From Cliona cf. orientalis (taxonomy: Eukaryota; Porifera; Demospongiae; Clionaida; Clionaidae): a DNA stretch of 64,000 nt. Below are positions 10,779 to 21,804 of this stretch, one piece after another (position 1 is the first letter of the stretch; each line of letters opens with the position of its first letter). The stretch covers positions 2,232,001 to 2,296,000 of the forward strand of contig OZ005689.1 in NCBI GenBank assembly GCA_963930775.1, in the 5' to 3' direction. The position numbers and the translations under genes were made by a program. The notes below the pieces were generated by a model. That model made no database searches. It was not told where the DNA came from and saw only the letters and a program-made list of their open reading frames with translations.

Positions 10779-12848
10779 GTCAGGACTGCTGTTCGGTAGC
10801 ATCTTGCAACACCATTTTCGTCGATCAACAAAAGAATGCAGCTACAAAAGCGAAGCTGGCACCTTCGTTCTTTCTCTGAATCGCTAAGTCAAGAGGTCGA
10901 TGGCACAAGGGGAAGCTCCTCTTTCGATTAGTTTTTTGTTCGGGGCCGTAGCTGCTACAGTTCCCGAGATATCATTCTCGAAAATCGGGGTCACAAAAGT
11001 ACATTTTTAATGAGCAAAGACAACGATGACGTATTGCAGTTTTGCGCTGCAATTAAATTTTAACCAAACATATGGACTTCCTGTATGCGCGCGTAACGAC
11101 TGCATCAAGGGCACCTTAGGCATCAAAGGCACCTTAGGCACCAGAGGCACAAACGACACCAGGGGCACCAAGGGCACCAGAGGCACCAGAGACACCAAGG
11201 ACACCAGGGGCACCAACAACACCAGGGGTACCAAGGGCACCAAGGGCACCAGAGGTACCGGAGGCACCAACGACACCAGGGGCACCAAAGGCACAAGAGG
11301 CACCAGGGGCACCACGGGCACCAAGGTCACCTGAGGCACCAACGACACCAGAGACACCAAGGGCACCAGGAACACAGAGGCACCAACGACACCAGGCACC
11401 AATGGCACCAGAGGCACCAGGGGCACCAACGACACCAGGGGCACCAAGGGCACCAGAGGCACCAGGGGCACCAACGACACCAGGGGCACCAAGGGCACCA
11501 GAGGCACCAACGACACCAGGGGCACCAACGACACAAGGGGCACCAAGGGCACCAGAGGCACCAACGACACCAGGGGCACCAGAGGCACCAGAGGCACCAA
11601 GGGCACCAGGGGCACCAGAGGCACCAACGACACCAGAGACACCAATGACACCAGGGGCACCAAGGGCACCAAGGGCACCAGAGGCACCTCAGGCACCAAC
11701 GACACCAGGGGCACCAAGGGCACCAGGGGCACCAGAGGCACCAACGACACCAGAGACACCAAGGGCACCAGGGACACAGAGGCACCAAGGGCACCAAGGG
11801 CACCAGAGGTACCAGAGACACCAAGGACACCAGGGGCACCAATAACACCAGGGGCACCAAGGGCACCAAGGGCACCAGAGGCACCAAAGGCACCAACGAC
11901 ACCAGGGGCACCAGGGACACCAGAGGCACCAACGACACCAGGCCCCAAGGGCACCAGAGGCACCAGGGGCACCAACGACACCAGGGGCACCAAGGGCACC
12001 AGAGGCACCAGGGGCACCAACGACACCAGGGGCACCAAGGGCACCAGAGGCACCAACGACACCAGGGGCACCAACGACACCAGGGGCACCAAGGGCACCA
12101 AGGGCACCAAGGGTACCAGGGGTACCAGAGGCACCAACGACACCAGGGGCACCAAGGGCACCAAGGGCACCAGAGGCACCAACGACACCAGGGGCACCAG
12201 AGGCACCAACGACACCAGAGACATCAACGACACCAGGGGCACCAAGGGCACCAAGGGCACCAGAGGCACCTCAGGCACCAACGATACCAGGGGCACCAGA
12301 GGCACCAACGACACCAGGGGCGCCAAGGGCACCAAGGGCACCAGAGGCACCAACGACACCAGGGGCACCAGAGGCACCAACGACACCAGAGACATCAACG
12401 ACACCAGGGGCACCAAGGGCACCAAGGGCACCAGAGGCACCTCAGGCACCAACGATACCAGGGGCACCAGAGGCACCAACGACACCAGGGGCGCCAAGGG
12501 CACCAAGGGCACCAGAGGCACCAGAGGCACCAACGACACCAGGGGCACCAAGGTCACCAGGGGCACCAGAGGCACCAACGACACTAGAGACACCAGAGGC
12601 ACCAACGGCACCAACGACACCAGGGGCACCAAGGGCACCAGGGGCACCAGAGGCACCAACGACACCAGGGGCACCAAGGGCACCAGAGGCACCAATGACA
12701 CCAGGGGCACCAAGGGCACCAAGGGCACCAGAGGCACCAGAGGCACCAACGACACCAAGATACCATATCACAATACAATATATATATATACAGTGCGTAA
12801 ATGCTGACTTTGCATATTTCGTGACTCTTATATGAAATATCAACCATG
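10779..12848 (-). mobile_element. Minisatellite-bearing interspersed element, copy B (inverted)
   Basis: Same edges as copy A in reverse: the sequence at 12,770-12,848 is the inverse of 6478-6556, and GTAACGACTG near 11,093 and GTTCGGTAGC near 10,791 match the other edge. The unique part between the array and the far edge (10,779-11,095) is more diverged than the near edge. Confidence 0.6.
11102..12766 (-). repeat. Minisatellite of 9-bp units (inverse of copy A)
   Basis: About 185 units of CACCAGGGG, CACCAAGGG, CACCAGAGG and CACCAACGA type. Larger duplications of 100-150 bp are visible, for example 12,180-12,300 against 12,360-12,480. Long open frames cross it on both strands, but composition explains them. 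Confidence 0.9.
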
Positions 12849-13829
12849 ATTTCCTTCACATTTAAATGTAGTTATATACCACAACAGATGACTGTGCCAT
12901 TTTTCTGCACTAAGAAATTATTTAAAAATCTCCCATCAAACGATGGAACATTACTTTGTACTAATTATGATTAAGATTTTGTTTTGTAAAACTTGGATGA
13001 GTTTATGTAACTACTTCAGTGTTACAGTATAGCTAGTGTGTTTTATTCCGTATGCTAAGTGGTGCATCTACTTGTCAATTAATATCTGCAAGCATCCAGT
13101 AACAGTATCATGGATAAAGCTCTGTACTGCATGCAGACCTGAATGTTTCACGTGCATGTACATTAAGTTAATTCATTTGTGTACCTTTCTGGTACGTTTT
13201 GTACACAAACTTTTAACATCATCTACTGCAGGATGCATTTTATTATTATTCTTGTGGTACAAGTGCAGAGCTAGCTATATTATGCAAGGTGCAATTCAAT
13301 ACTATGGGTGGGGTGCATGTCAAATTTTTTGTGTATAATATTTTCTGCATGATGCTTAACAAATATACATCAGTGGCGTACATGAATAGCTGAGGCCGAT
13401 ACAGGAATGACACCATACAGGCAGTAATTTAAGGTAATTAATATGTCAATGACATAAAACTTAATGATAGGTTGGGTTATAACAACTGTTAAAATGTGTG
13501 TAATGACAGCAGTTTGAGTATTAATTTTGTAGGTTGAGAAATCCATGAAGAAATGGAGTGAGGAAAGAGAGTACGAGAAGTGTTTGCTCTGATATTCTCT
13601 AGTGTGAAGTCGGTGACCTGCCTAGTGTCGTAGGCAGGCGATTTGACTTGGACAGGAGCTGACTGGCAATCTGTCAAACCATATACAATTTGTAGAGATG
13701 GCAAAGTTTTGCTCGTCCACGACGCTCAGCAAGCGATGGGGTTTCTACTTGGACTAAAAGCTCTTGGTAAGGGCATGACCAATCTCTGAAGCACATGCAC
13801 AGAGCAAATTTTTGTGTTTGTTCGTCGGA
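12849..13829. other. No gene seen
   Basis: AT-rich spacer; the short open frames have no recognisable features. Confidence 0.35.
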
Positions 13830-15086
13830 GTGACTGGATGTCCTTGGCGAGGCAGATAAGAGAACGGGGTATTCAAGTTTCTCTAACGGAGGTTAGTGAC
13901 TGGAGGTCCTTGGCGAGGCAGACATGAGAACGGGGTATTCAAGTTTCTCCAACGGAGGTTAGTGACTGGAGGTCCAGAACGGGGTATTCAAGTTTCTCCA
14001 ACGGAGGTCCTTGGCGAGGCAGACAAGGGAACGGGGTATTCAAGTTTCTCCAACGGAGGTTAGTGACTGGAGGTCCAGAACGGGGTATATTCAAGTTTCT
14101 CCAACGGAGGTTAGTGACTGGAGGTCCTTGGCGAGGCAGACAAGAGAACGGAGTATTCAAGTTTCTCCAACGGAGGTTAGTGACTGGAGGTCCTTGGCGA
14201 GGCAGACAAGGAAACCGGGTATTCAAGTTTCTCCAACGGAGGTTAGTGACTGGAGGTCCAGAACGGGGTATTCAAGTTTCTCCAACGGAGGTTAGTGACT
14301 GGAGGTCCTTGGCGAGGCAGACAAGGGAACGGGGTATTCAAGTTTCTCCAACGGAGGTTAGTGACTGGAGGTCCTTGGCGAGGCAGACAAGGGAACGGGG
14401 TATTCAAGTTTCTCCAACGGAGGTTAGTGACTGGAGGTCCTTGGCGAGGCAGACAAGAGAACGGGGTATTCAAGTTTCTCCAACGGAGGTTAGTGACTGG
14501 AGGTCCTTGGCGAGGCAGACAAGAGAACGGGGTATTCAAGTTTCTCCAACGGAGGTTAGTGCAGGTTTCTCCAACGGAGGTTAGTGACTGGAGGTCCTTG
14601 GCGAGGCAGACAAGAGAACGGGGTATTCAAGTTTCTCCAACGGAGGTTAGTGACTGGAGGTCCTTGGCGAGGCAGACAAGAGAACGGGGTATTCAAGTTT
14701 CTCCAACGGAGGTTAGTGACTGGAGGTCCTTGGCGAGGCAGACATGAGAACGGGGTATTCAAGTTTCTCCAACAGAGGTTAGTGCAGGTTTCTCCAACGG
14801 AGGTTAGTGACTGGAGGTCCTTGGCGAGGCAGACAAGAGAACGGGGTATTCAAGTTTCTCCAACGGAGGTTAGTGACTGGAGGTCCTTGGCAAGGCAGAC
14901 ATGAGAAACGGGGTATTCAACGGGGTATTCAAGTTTCTCCAATGGAGGTTAGTGACTGGATGTCCTTGGCGAGGCAGACAAGAGAACGGGGTATTCAAGT
15001 TTCTCCAACGGAGGTTAGTGACTGGAGGTCCTTGGCGAGGGAGACATGAGAACGGGGTATTCAAGTTTCTCCAACGGAAGTTAGTT
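13830..15086 (+). repeat. 66-bp minisatellite
   Basis: About 19 head-to-tail units of 66 bp containing GTGACTGGAGGTCCTTGGCG, AGGCAGACAAGAGAACGGGG and TATTCAAGTTTCTCCAACGG. Several units are shortened (for example near 13,970, 14,080 and 14,560). Most frames stay open because 66 is divisible by 3. Each unit contains a donor-like GGAG/GTTAGT and an acceptor-like GGCAG. The last unit runs into sequence shared with 4,940-5,110. Confidence 0.92.
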
Positions 15087-15864
15087 ACATGAAATGAAAT
15101 AAACGTGAAATTCATGTATTGTTACATTTGTATTGCAGGAACCTTTTACATAATTTATATATGTATTTCCTTCCTCTATAGTCACTTGCCCCTCCTCCTC
15201 CAAAGACAACGGAAAAGGCCACTCTGGTTTTATTCGTAGCGAGTTACAAAATGTATAATCTTCAAAATCAGTTTGAGGAAGAAGGAATTGTGAAGGCCTC
15301 TGTAACTAAGTAGACTATGGTATTAGAAAGCATCCAGAATTTTACTGATCTATAATATGAAATTAACATGCACACTGACATGACCAAAGACAAAAAGATA
15401 TATACCTTTGACTTACCATGCAAGTGGAGTGAGGAAGGAGAAGTGGTAAATGTAACTCACTTCCAGAAAAATATTAGTGCCCCCTTCTCGTGTCTGGAGC
15501 AGTGGGAGGAGAGACGGGGGTAGGCGGAAGAAATTAAAGTGCTATATATATACATCTTCTACTGAACCCTTACTATACTTCTCGACTAGTTGTAGTTCTC
15601 TTGGGTGGGTGAAGTCGGATAACAATGAAATTCAAGTGCTATAATTATGGCACATTTTCTACAAGATCATATGCTAACCTGCATAAGAGCTTCTTTAAGA
15701 AGCGAGAGTCTCAATTTACTCACGATATCACTCTTCAGCCTTGGCGAGGGTATATCTCGTTCCGAGAGGAATGTTCTCAATTCCCTCACACTATATATAG
15801 AGCTCCAGCTGTTTCCCTGGATAATACACCTCCATCTTTGCTGGTGAGCGAGAGGTGAGAATTA
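15087..15864. other. Non-genic; repeat-derived left part
   Basis: 15,087-15,250 matches the block near 4,960-5,110. The plus-strand open frame at 15,625-15,858 (77 codons) has no recognisable motif. Confidence 0.4.
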
Positions 15865-15867
15865 TTC

Positions 15868-16197
15868 ATCATCCGAAAGTTTTCGCAATAATTCATCGTG
15901 AATTTCAGCTTTAAGGGTCTTCTGTATCTCCCCCAGCTCTGCTTGCTACTTCTTTACGTTGGAAACTGCTTCCTCCACCTCTCCTAGTCGCCCGTGCATT
16001 GTCGTCTTGACAGAGTCTAAGTCCCCTGCCATAGTTGGCACTTATTCTCGAGTCTCCTCCTGCTTTGTAGCCACCCCATGGACTTTTTGTGACTGCTACT
16101 TGGTCAGTAACTGTAGCTGCTCAGCCTGCTCATCCATTTTTGCTATCAGCAACTGCAACTGCTCTTCCATCTTTGAGGCAGATCTAGTAGTAACCAT
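15868..16197 (-). pseudogene. LTR-retrotransposon gag remnant
   Basis: From an ATG at 16,197 the minus frame gives a polar coiled-coil start with MEEQLQLL, KMDEQAEQLQLL and GRLGEVEEAVSNVK, typical of gag N-termini of Ty3-like elements. In-frame stops interrupt it at least twice, and no protease, RT or integrase follows before unrelated sequence begins. It lies directly downstream of a primer-binding site and an LTR. Confidence 0.6.
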
Positions 16198-16203
16198 TGC
16201 AAT

Positions 16204-16219
16204 CCCATTCCTGACACCA
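16204..16219 (-). other. Retrotransposon primer-binding site
   Basis: On plus this reads CCCATTCCTGACACCA, which looks like the 3' end of a charged-type tRNA (CCA end), possibly tRNA-Leu. On minus it begins one base after the LTR end. Confidence 0.6.
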
Positions 16220-16220
16220 C

Positions 16221-17478
16221 TGTACTGGATTACCACAATGAAATAGCAGACTTTATTGGATAATGAGAGACTCTGACTGATACATGCAAGGGGTGCTATT
16301 TATATGGAGGGATGACAATAAAACAAGGGCTTAGATGAAGATGAACAGACAGGGTTACATGAGGATAATAAGCCCGTGAGACATTATTAATAATAGTACC
16401 ATACTGTATGGTACACAACTACAAATCATAACAGATTAGTGTTCTATACAGCCAGTTCATCACACTACACAGGGGCGTAGCTAGCATAGGGCTCAGCGGG
16501 CTCGAGCCCCCCCTTTGTCTTCCCAAAGTGGGCTCAGTAGGTGGGCCCACTGTCTATGGATGTAAATAGCTTGGCCTGACAAGCTGAAGCTGCATGACAA
16601 ACTATATAAAATTCGCAGTGTCTAGAGTGCCGGCAAATTTATGTACAAATTTATATTGCCATATGCAGGAGGGGGCGGGGACTAGGGCTACGTAAGAGTA
16701 CAGTATTTTATATGGACTTACCGGCACTATAACGCTTAAGGTACCATTAAATTGCGTGGGCGTGAGGTGGGGGATATGACACCTAAACCACATCAAAGTC
16801 ATTAGTGAGGTGCATGCTTTGTAACCACGCCCTTTTAATTGCACAGGTCTCAGGGGTGTGGCTGCTAGAGCCGGAAGTGTTCATTTAATATCCTCCATGG
16901 ACCGGAAGCCGAGCCGGAAGGGAGGGGCCAGGCCACGCCCAAAACAGCCCCACCCTGTTCCCCAAGGACCACCATTCTCAATCAAGTGCCTACTAACCAC
17001 CGGATGTCCACCGGAAGCCCACAATCAATCCCAATTAAAACACACAGCTTCCTCAAGGCCAAAACACACACAAACACTTGGAGGCCGTTCTGCCACACCG
17101 CCCACGCAAGAGCTCACCTCATTTCCTGTGTGGGCGGGGCAACAACACGTCATCGCAACCACATCCGCTTCAAACCATCGTCAGCTTCCGTCCAGCCGTA
17201 CAGGCCCCTCGATCGCACCGCCGTACAGTGCCTCATTAACAGACATGGCCTCACCTTTGACCTCCTGCCACGCCCCCAAAGCCTCCTCGCGGGGTTCAAA
17301 GGTCACCACCGCTTCCGGGACACGCCCACCTATCGCCGAGGCCAAGTCCCAGGCGCCGATGTCCAAGCACTGGCCCGTGAAGCCACGCCCAATCGGAAGC
17401 AATAAAACCTGCATTAACGCACACGCACACACTCCACACAGTGCCAGGAACACGCCCACATGCTTAATTAGGCCTATT

Positions 17479-17513
<35 letters not shown>

Positions 17514-18250
17514 TCGTTGCGGTTAATAGTTAAGCAAGAATGCTTTGATCTTGCTTTGATGTGGGCAATTACCGGCCTTTTCTTCAGGGGCCACTTCCGG
17601 TCGCTAATTACACGCGCATAATCATCCCTGGCCGATTCTGGACACGCCCACCTTCGACCAAAAGCACTCGTATGGCCTCTTCGGCCACGCCCCTTCACGA
17701 TTCGCTAATTGAATTAGCCATTCCTGACGCTCACGCCCACGCAATTAAATGGTACCTTAAATTGCGGTGCTGGTACCGGCACTGTAGACACAGCGTATAA
17801 AATTTACAACTAAAATGATATAAAACACTAAGGATAAGTTTCTATACTTACTATTTTAAGCTCGTTCAGACACGCAGCTGCTAAGCGCTTAGGCTAGGCA
17901 TGCAGCCACCACTCCAAGATACGGGTCAAACGGTGGGCGCGCGTGGTTGACTGCACAGTACATGTATAGAATAATAACTATCAATTAACCATGGTCACGT
18001 GATACGATTAGTGGGCGTGGTCACCCGAAAATTTTTCGCGCGCTTCGCGCGCACTCCTATTCTATACTCAGCCCCCCCTTTCAATAAATCCTGGCTACGC
18101 CCCTGCTACAATTGAAGGGCTGAAGAAGGGTTGCGTGAGGATAATAAGCCGGATAATAAGCCCGTGAGACATTATTAATAATGTGGTACATGTACACAAC
18201 TACAAATCATAACAGATTAGTGTTCTATAGAGCCAGTTCATCACACTACA
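16221..18250 (-). mobile_element. Retrotransposon 5' LTR, interrupted by a DNA transposon
   Basis: On minus the LTR begins TGTAGTGTGATGAACTGG at 18,250 and ends AGTACA at 16,221; TATAAATAG and CAATAAA lie near the 3' part. A segment of about 145 bp is present twice (16,341-16,469 and 18,127-18,250). The copy nearer gag is split at its TGTAG start by the element at 16,470-18,105. No 3' LTR is found in the window. Confidence 0.6.
16470..18105. mobile_element. CAGGGGCGTAGC-ended DNA transposon nested in the LTR
   Basis: Ends CAGGGGCGTAGCTAG and CTGGCTACGCCCCTG are inverted repeats. Both flanks read CTACA (16,465-16,469 and 18,106-18,110), and an uninterrupted copy of the target (CACACTACAATTGAAGG) is present at 18,242-18,258. 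Internal arms (near 16,610-16,760 and 17,735-17,810) are also inverted, with GGTACCATTAAATTGCGTGG pairing across the element. It contains a poly-T run at 17,484. The open frame at 16,858-17,481 is Pro/Ser/Thr-rich and not recognisable. Confidence 0.75.
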
Positions 18251-19210
18251 ATTGAAGGGCTGAGACTCAGAACCATAGTGGGCTAACCCCAAATTACATG
18301 CGGGGTATTGTCTAAAAAGCCCAAAAATGGACTAAAAACCATACATTGTACTCTACCAAGTTACTAAAATTTTCAACATTTGTGGGTCACCCCACTAGGG
18401 CTCTCAGTCCTTTAAATTATTAAATCTTGTTTGTGTAGCTACTTTTGACCCTGCCATCTCAACTTCATCTGTTAATTTTTTTATACTAGCTAAGCTTGTA
18501 TTATTATGCTTTGAATATTAAAACTACTAGCTAGCAATGCATAAGTATAATAAGAGTACCATGCAACATTGAGGTATTAGACTTTCGCATTACAGAATTT
18601 GCAATTCAACTGCCCTGATCAATTAAAAACCTTCCTATATTAGTATTAGTTATAAGAAAGAGGAAACAAAAGAGTGTCAAATTATCACTTAATTTGGGAA
18701 ATGTTACTGGACTTACATGTTAAGCAAGTGACTATCAGAGAAGCTGTTTATGTAGCTATTAATACATGTATTGAAATTCTATCCGATTTTGATGATTATC
18801 AGTATAGTATACAGAAACTGTTCAATTCTAAACTATTTTGTTTGCTGGTCCATGGGTATATATAATAATATTATAGCTATTCGATGATTAATCTTGTCAC
18901 ACAATACTGTGGGTTTTCTGATAGGCTTCATTACAACTTGTATCGAGATCAGAGAGCGATTGTACATGATTTCTTCTTGTTTTTGAATTGTTCATTCAAA
19001 ACCGTTTCATAAATAGGTTCCTTCATAACTTCGTATTGCATCTCCAGATTTCTATGACATTGTGAAACTTCTCTTCTTCTCTTCCTTATTTGATAGGTAC
19101 GAATCACAATCGTCGCTAGTACACAAAAACTTGCTAGGCTAGCTGATGTAGACGTGATGGCAAATACAAGCTATATAGCACACAGCAATTTACACTAATT
19201 AATATGCACT
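18251..19210. other. No gene seen
   Basis: AT-rich spacer between the LTR and the filamin copy A. A few short frames only. Confidence 0.35.
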
Positions 19211-19349
19211 TAGCATACCAATAACTATAACACAATATCATGCTAGTTAGCACTAAGTCTTAGAAGCATGCCATGGTTGCCATGGATACCACTTGCATAG
19301 TGTGAAGTTAGAATCTGCTTATGGCCTTGGCATACCTCACTAAATCAGA
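19211..19349 (+). promoter_or_regulatory. Conserved leader of filamin copy A
   Basis: TGCTAGTTAGCAC, TTGCCATGGATACCACTT and AGTGTGAAGTTAGAATC are shared with the sequences just upstream of the copies at 32,368 and 55,943. A common promoter or 5' UTR is inferred. An ATG inside the leader hits an early stop here, which helps place the real start at 19,350. Confidence 0.45.
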
Positions 19350-20216
19350 ATGGCTATAGTGTTTCAAGTATCAACCCCACTTTCGTTTGATACTGCTGCT
19401 ACAAATATCATTGAACTGGGGCACTCTGCATTGATTATCATTTCCAACTCTCAGAATGTTAGTGATACAGAAACTTCAACCTCTTGTGATCAGTATTGCA
19501 GTGGAACTCACAACTTCAGGGATGATTCAAAATGTGAACCCCGCCTCTATCTACCAATGGCAAGTGTCATGGGGAAGATAATAGGGCAAAAAGCTTATTC
19601 AGATATGGCCGTGACATCACTAGGAGAAGGAGTCCAGCTTGTGAAATTCGAGCCAAAAGTGTCCGATGAGTACAGTCTTAATGTGTGTTACAATGGACAA
19701 AACATTCAAGGAAGTCCTTTTAATATCAAAGCCACTGACATAGGAGCTCCACTAAGTGGACACTGGAGTAGCAAACCATCACCAATGGTTTCAACTGGAG
19801 AACCTGTGAATCTGATCATTCCTGAAGATGTACTTGGATATCACGATATGAAAGAGATGCCTTGGGAAGAAAGCCACGACTATCTGTTCGAAACTCACTT
19901 GGAGCTATTTGTGAATCTTAATTCAGTTAGACATTTGCCACACTTAAAGTCAATTGCCGTCAGTTTCACACCCAATATGGAGAGCAGCTACTTAATTCAT
20001 CAAAGCAACACTGTCTGACCCTTCCAATAAAACACCACCATCGAAGATGTTTGTTTTACAAGCCAATTCACCAGATGACCAAGCTAATCATATTGCTTTA
20101 TTGATGAGAAGGACATGCACATCTTTAAGAAGCCACAGAATTTCTACCATATTAGGCCAGTCGAGTTTCGGATACATACACAGAAAATTGTCCACAGAGA
20201 TAGCAAAAAACTAAAT
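19350..20216 (+). pseudogene. Filamin-repeat protein, copy A (truncated)
   Basis: The first 160 residues match the intact gene at 32,368, including the SLGEGVQLVKFEPKVSDEYS stretch and the first IQGSPF box of a filamin-type repeat. After LGYHD the frame shifts relative to the paralogues (GHDY...LFVNLN replaces the aligned part), partly recovers at SVRHLPHLKSIAVSFTPNM, then shifts again and stops at 20,018. Homology continues in other frames to about 20,214, where it breaks off abruptly against the opposite-strand GTPase gene. About two thirds of the gene is missing. Confidence 0.75.
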
Positions 20217-20841
20217 CAAGTGGACCTCGGACAGGAAGGAAGTAGAGGATACGCTTGAACTTCATGGACAGCGCCGTCTGGATGCGAACGATTTTCCTCA
20301 TGATATCGAGATTGCTGTCATCTAGCTGCTCCATAAATGTTCGGTCTTTTACTTTTTTGGCCTTGTCGCTGAGGATGCCCGCTCCATCAAAAAAAACAGG
20401 CACATCCATGACTCGGATCTTCGATGTTTCATTTGACAGGACCTCACAGTCTGCCGTAGATTTGAACACGTTACTCATAGCACTTCTTCCCTTGTTTACT
20501 TCTTCGTGGGGCTTATCTTTGGTTCGAGAATAGTCAAGGAATCTGAGATGTGTCTCAAATTCACTGTCCTTAATCCCCTCTCCGAGCCAAATAGTGATAT
20601 CAGCATACTGCAGTTGATGTTGCTGCTCATTGACAATCAGATCCTTTTGCTGAACTGGTGCACCTGCAACTGGTTTTGCTGTTCTATAGTTGTGACCAGT
20701 TGGATTGGCGATGAGTATTTTGTCAGCTGTAGTGCTCTTGCCCTGTCCAGTGTTTCCTACAAACATAATGTCATAGTACTCAAGCTTATCTGCCCCACTT
20801 GGCACTGGTGGGGTAGGTGCTTCAGGATTGATGGCAGCCAT
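20152..20841 (-). CDS. P-loop GTPase, AIG1/GIMAP-like (3'-truncated)
   Basis: Single-exon frame of 229 residues. A Walker A motif GNTGQGKST lies at about residues 29-37 after a hydrophobic strand (YYDIMFV), and DVPVFFDG at about 150 is a plausible switch-II strand. The protein should bind GTP in the cytosol; related GTPases of animals and plants act in immune or stress responses, but the subfamily is not certain. Normal family sequence ends at FLPVRGPL (about residue 207); the last 20 residues come from the inverse strand of the filamin copy A, so the C-terminal half of the G domain, including the base-recognition part, is lost. No intron is needed. Probably non-functional or a fragment. Confidence 0.65.
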   Translation of the reverse strand: MAAINPEAPTPPVPSGADKLEYYDIMFVGNTGQGKSTTADKILIANPTGHNYRTAKPVAGAPVQQKDLIVNEQQHQLQYADITIWLGEGIKDSEFETHLRFLDYSRTKDKPHEEVNKGRSAMSNVFKSTADCEVLSNETSKIRVMDVPVFFDGAGILSDKAKKVKDRTFMEQLDDSNLDIMRKIVRIQTALSMKFKRILYFLPVRGPLDLVFCYLCGQFSVYVSETRLA

Positions 20842-21804
20842 ATATTTTAGCTACACATATAGCCTGATACTGACTGACAGTATTATACATGCAGTGGACT
20901 GACCCTTCAAGATGATGGTGGGGGTGTGTTCATGTGCACCTGCTAATACTATTCATAGTTGGCCACTGGAATGTACAGCATGTATATAATATAGTCAACA
21001 CAACCACACTACGTTATAGCTACACCTGTTTTCAACACATTATTCATTTATGTTCCTAGGCATAATATAATATTACATTGCACATGAAGATGATCTAATA
21101 TGTATGCACAGGTACACTGGCTAATCAACAAATTATCACAAAATTATACTGATATACAAAATAATCAAATTTATATCAAAACCATATAGTTTATAGTCCT
21201 AGCCATAGTGCAAGCAGATATATCGATAATGTAAGCAAGATATACAAATTAAGTTCCTTTCTTGTCCGACCAAGCATTGCCAGGAGGGGCAGACTGGATA
21301 ATATTGAGCTGGCGAACTCGTGACTAAAAGTGCATTGTTGTTCCCGTCCAGCCACATACGCCCACGACATCAACAGTTTGTGATCTACTCAGATCATGTC
21401 AGTTTGTAATCTGATGATATCACATCCCTAATAGATGAACCTAGACCTTTGCCGCCTGAGCTTTGCACAGGAAACATAATTAAAGGAAAATCCTTGCAGC
21501 AAACTAGACAAGATGTGTATGTGAAAAGTTAGCAGTGCTTTCATCTTTGCACATAGCTGTCACAACATGCCAAAACTTCGATAATTCTGTGGCTACTCTC
21601 TATCTAGTGTAAGCTCTAAGCCCTTTGTTTTAGAACACATTGTGACTGGCTGTAAAATAACAAAATTAATCACTCCAGACAAATAAAATATAGCTAAATG
21701 TATGTACAATATAGGTGATATAAATAAAACTGGTATTCTACGAATAATTAACGTTTGTGAACTATGATACACGACGCAGCGAGACAATACCCGGCTGGCG
21801 AAGT
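20842..21804. other. No gene seen
   Basis: Spacer between divergent features; no recognisable protein or repeat. Confidence 0.35.

Noticed and set aside
11007-12843. Very long open frames through the minisatellite (Leu-Val-Pro or collagen-like Gly-X-X repeats) as a structural protein gene
   Set aside because: Several frames on both strands are equally open because the 9-bp unit has no stops; no signal peptide, splice sites or non-repetitive domain supports a gene.
13830-15086. CRISPR-like array
   Set aside because: Units are head-to-tail without unique spacers, 66 bp long, in a eukaryotic context; it is a minisatellite.
16858-17481. 207-codon frame inside the nested transposon as its transposase
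   Set aside because: Pro/Ser/Thr-rich, no transposase motif, and overlapped by equally open frames in the same GC-richer stretch.
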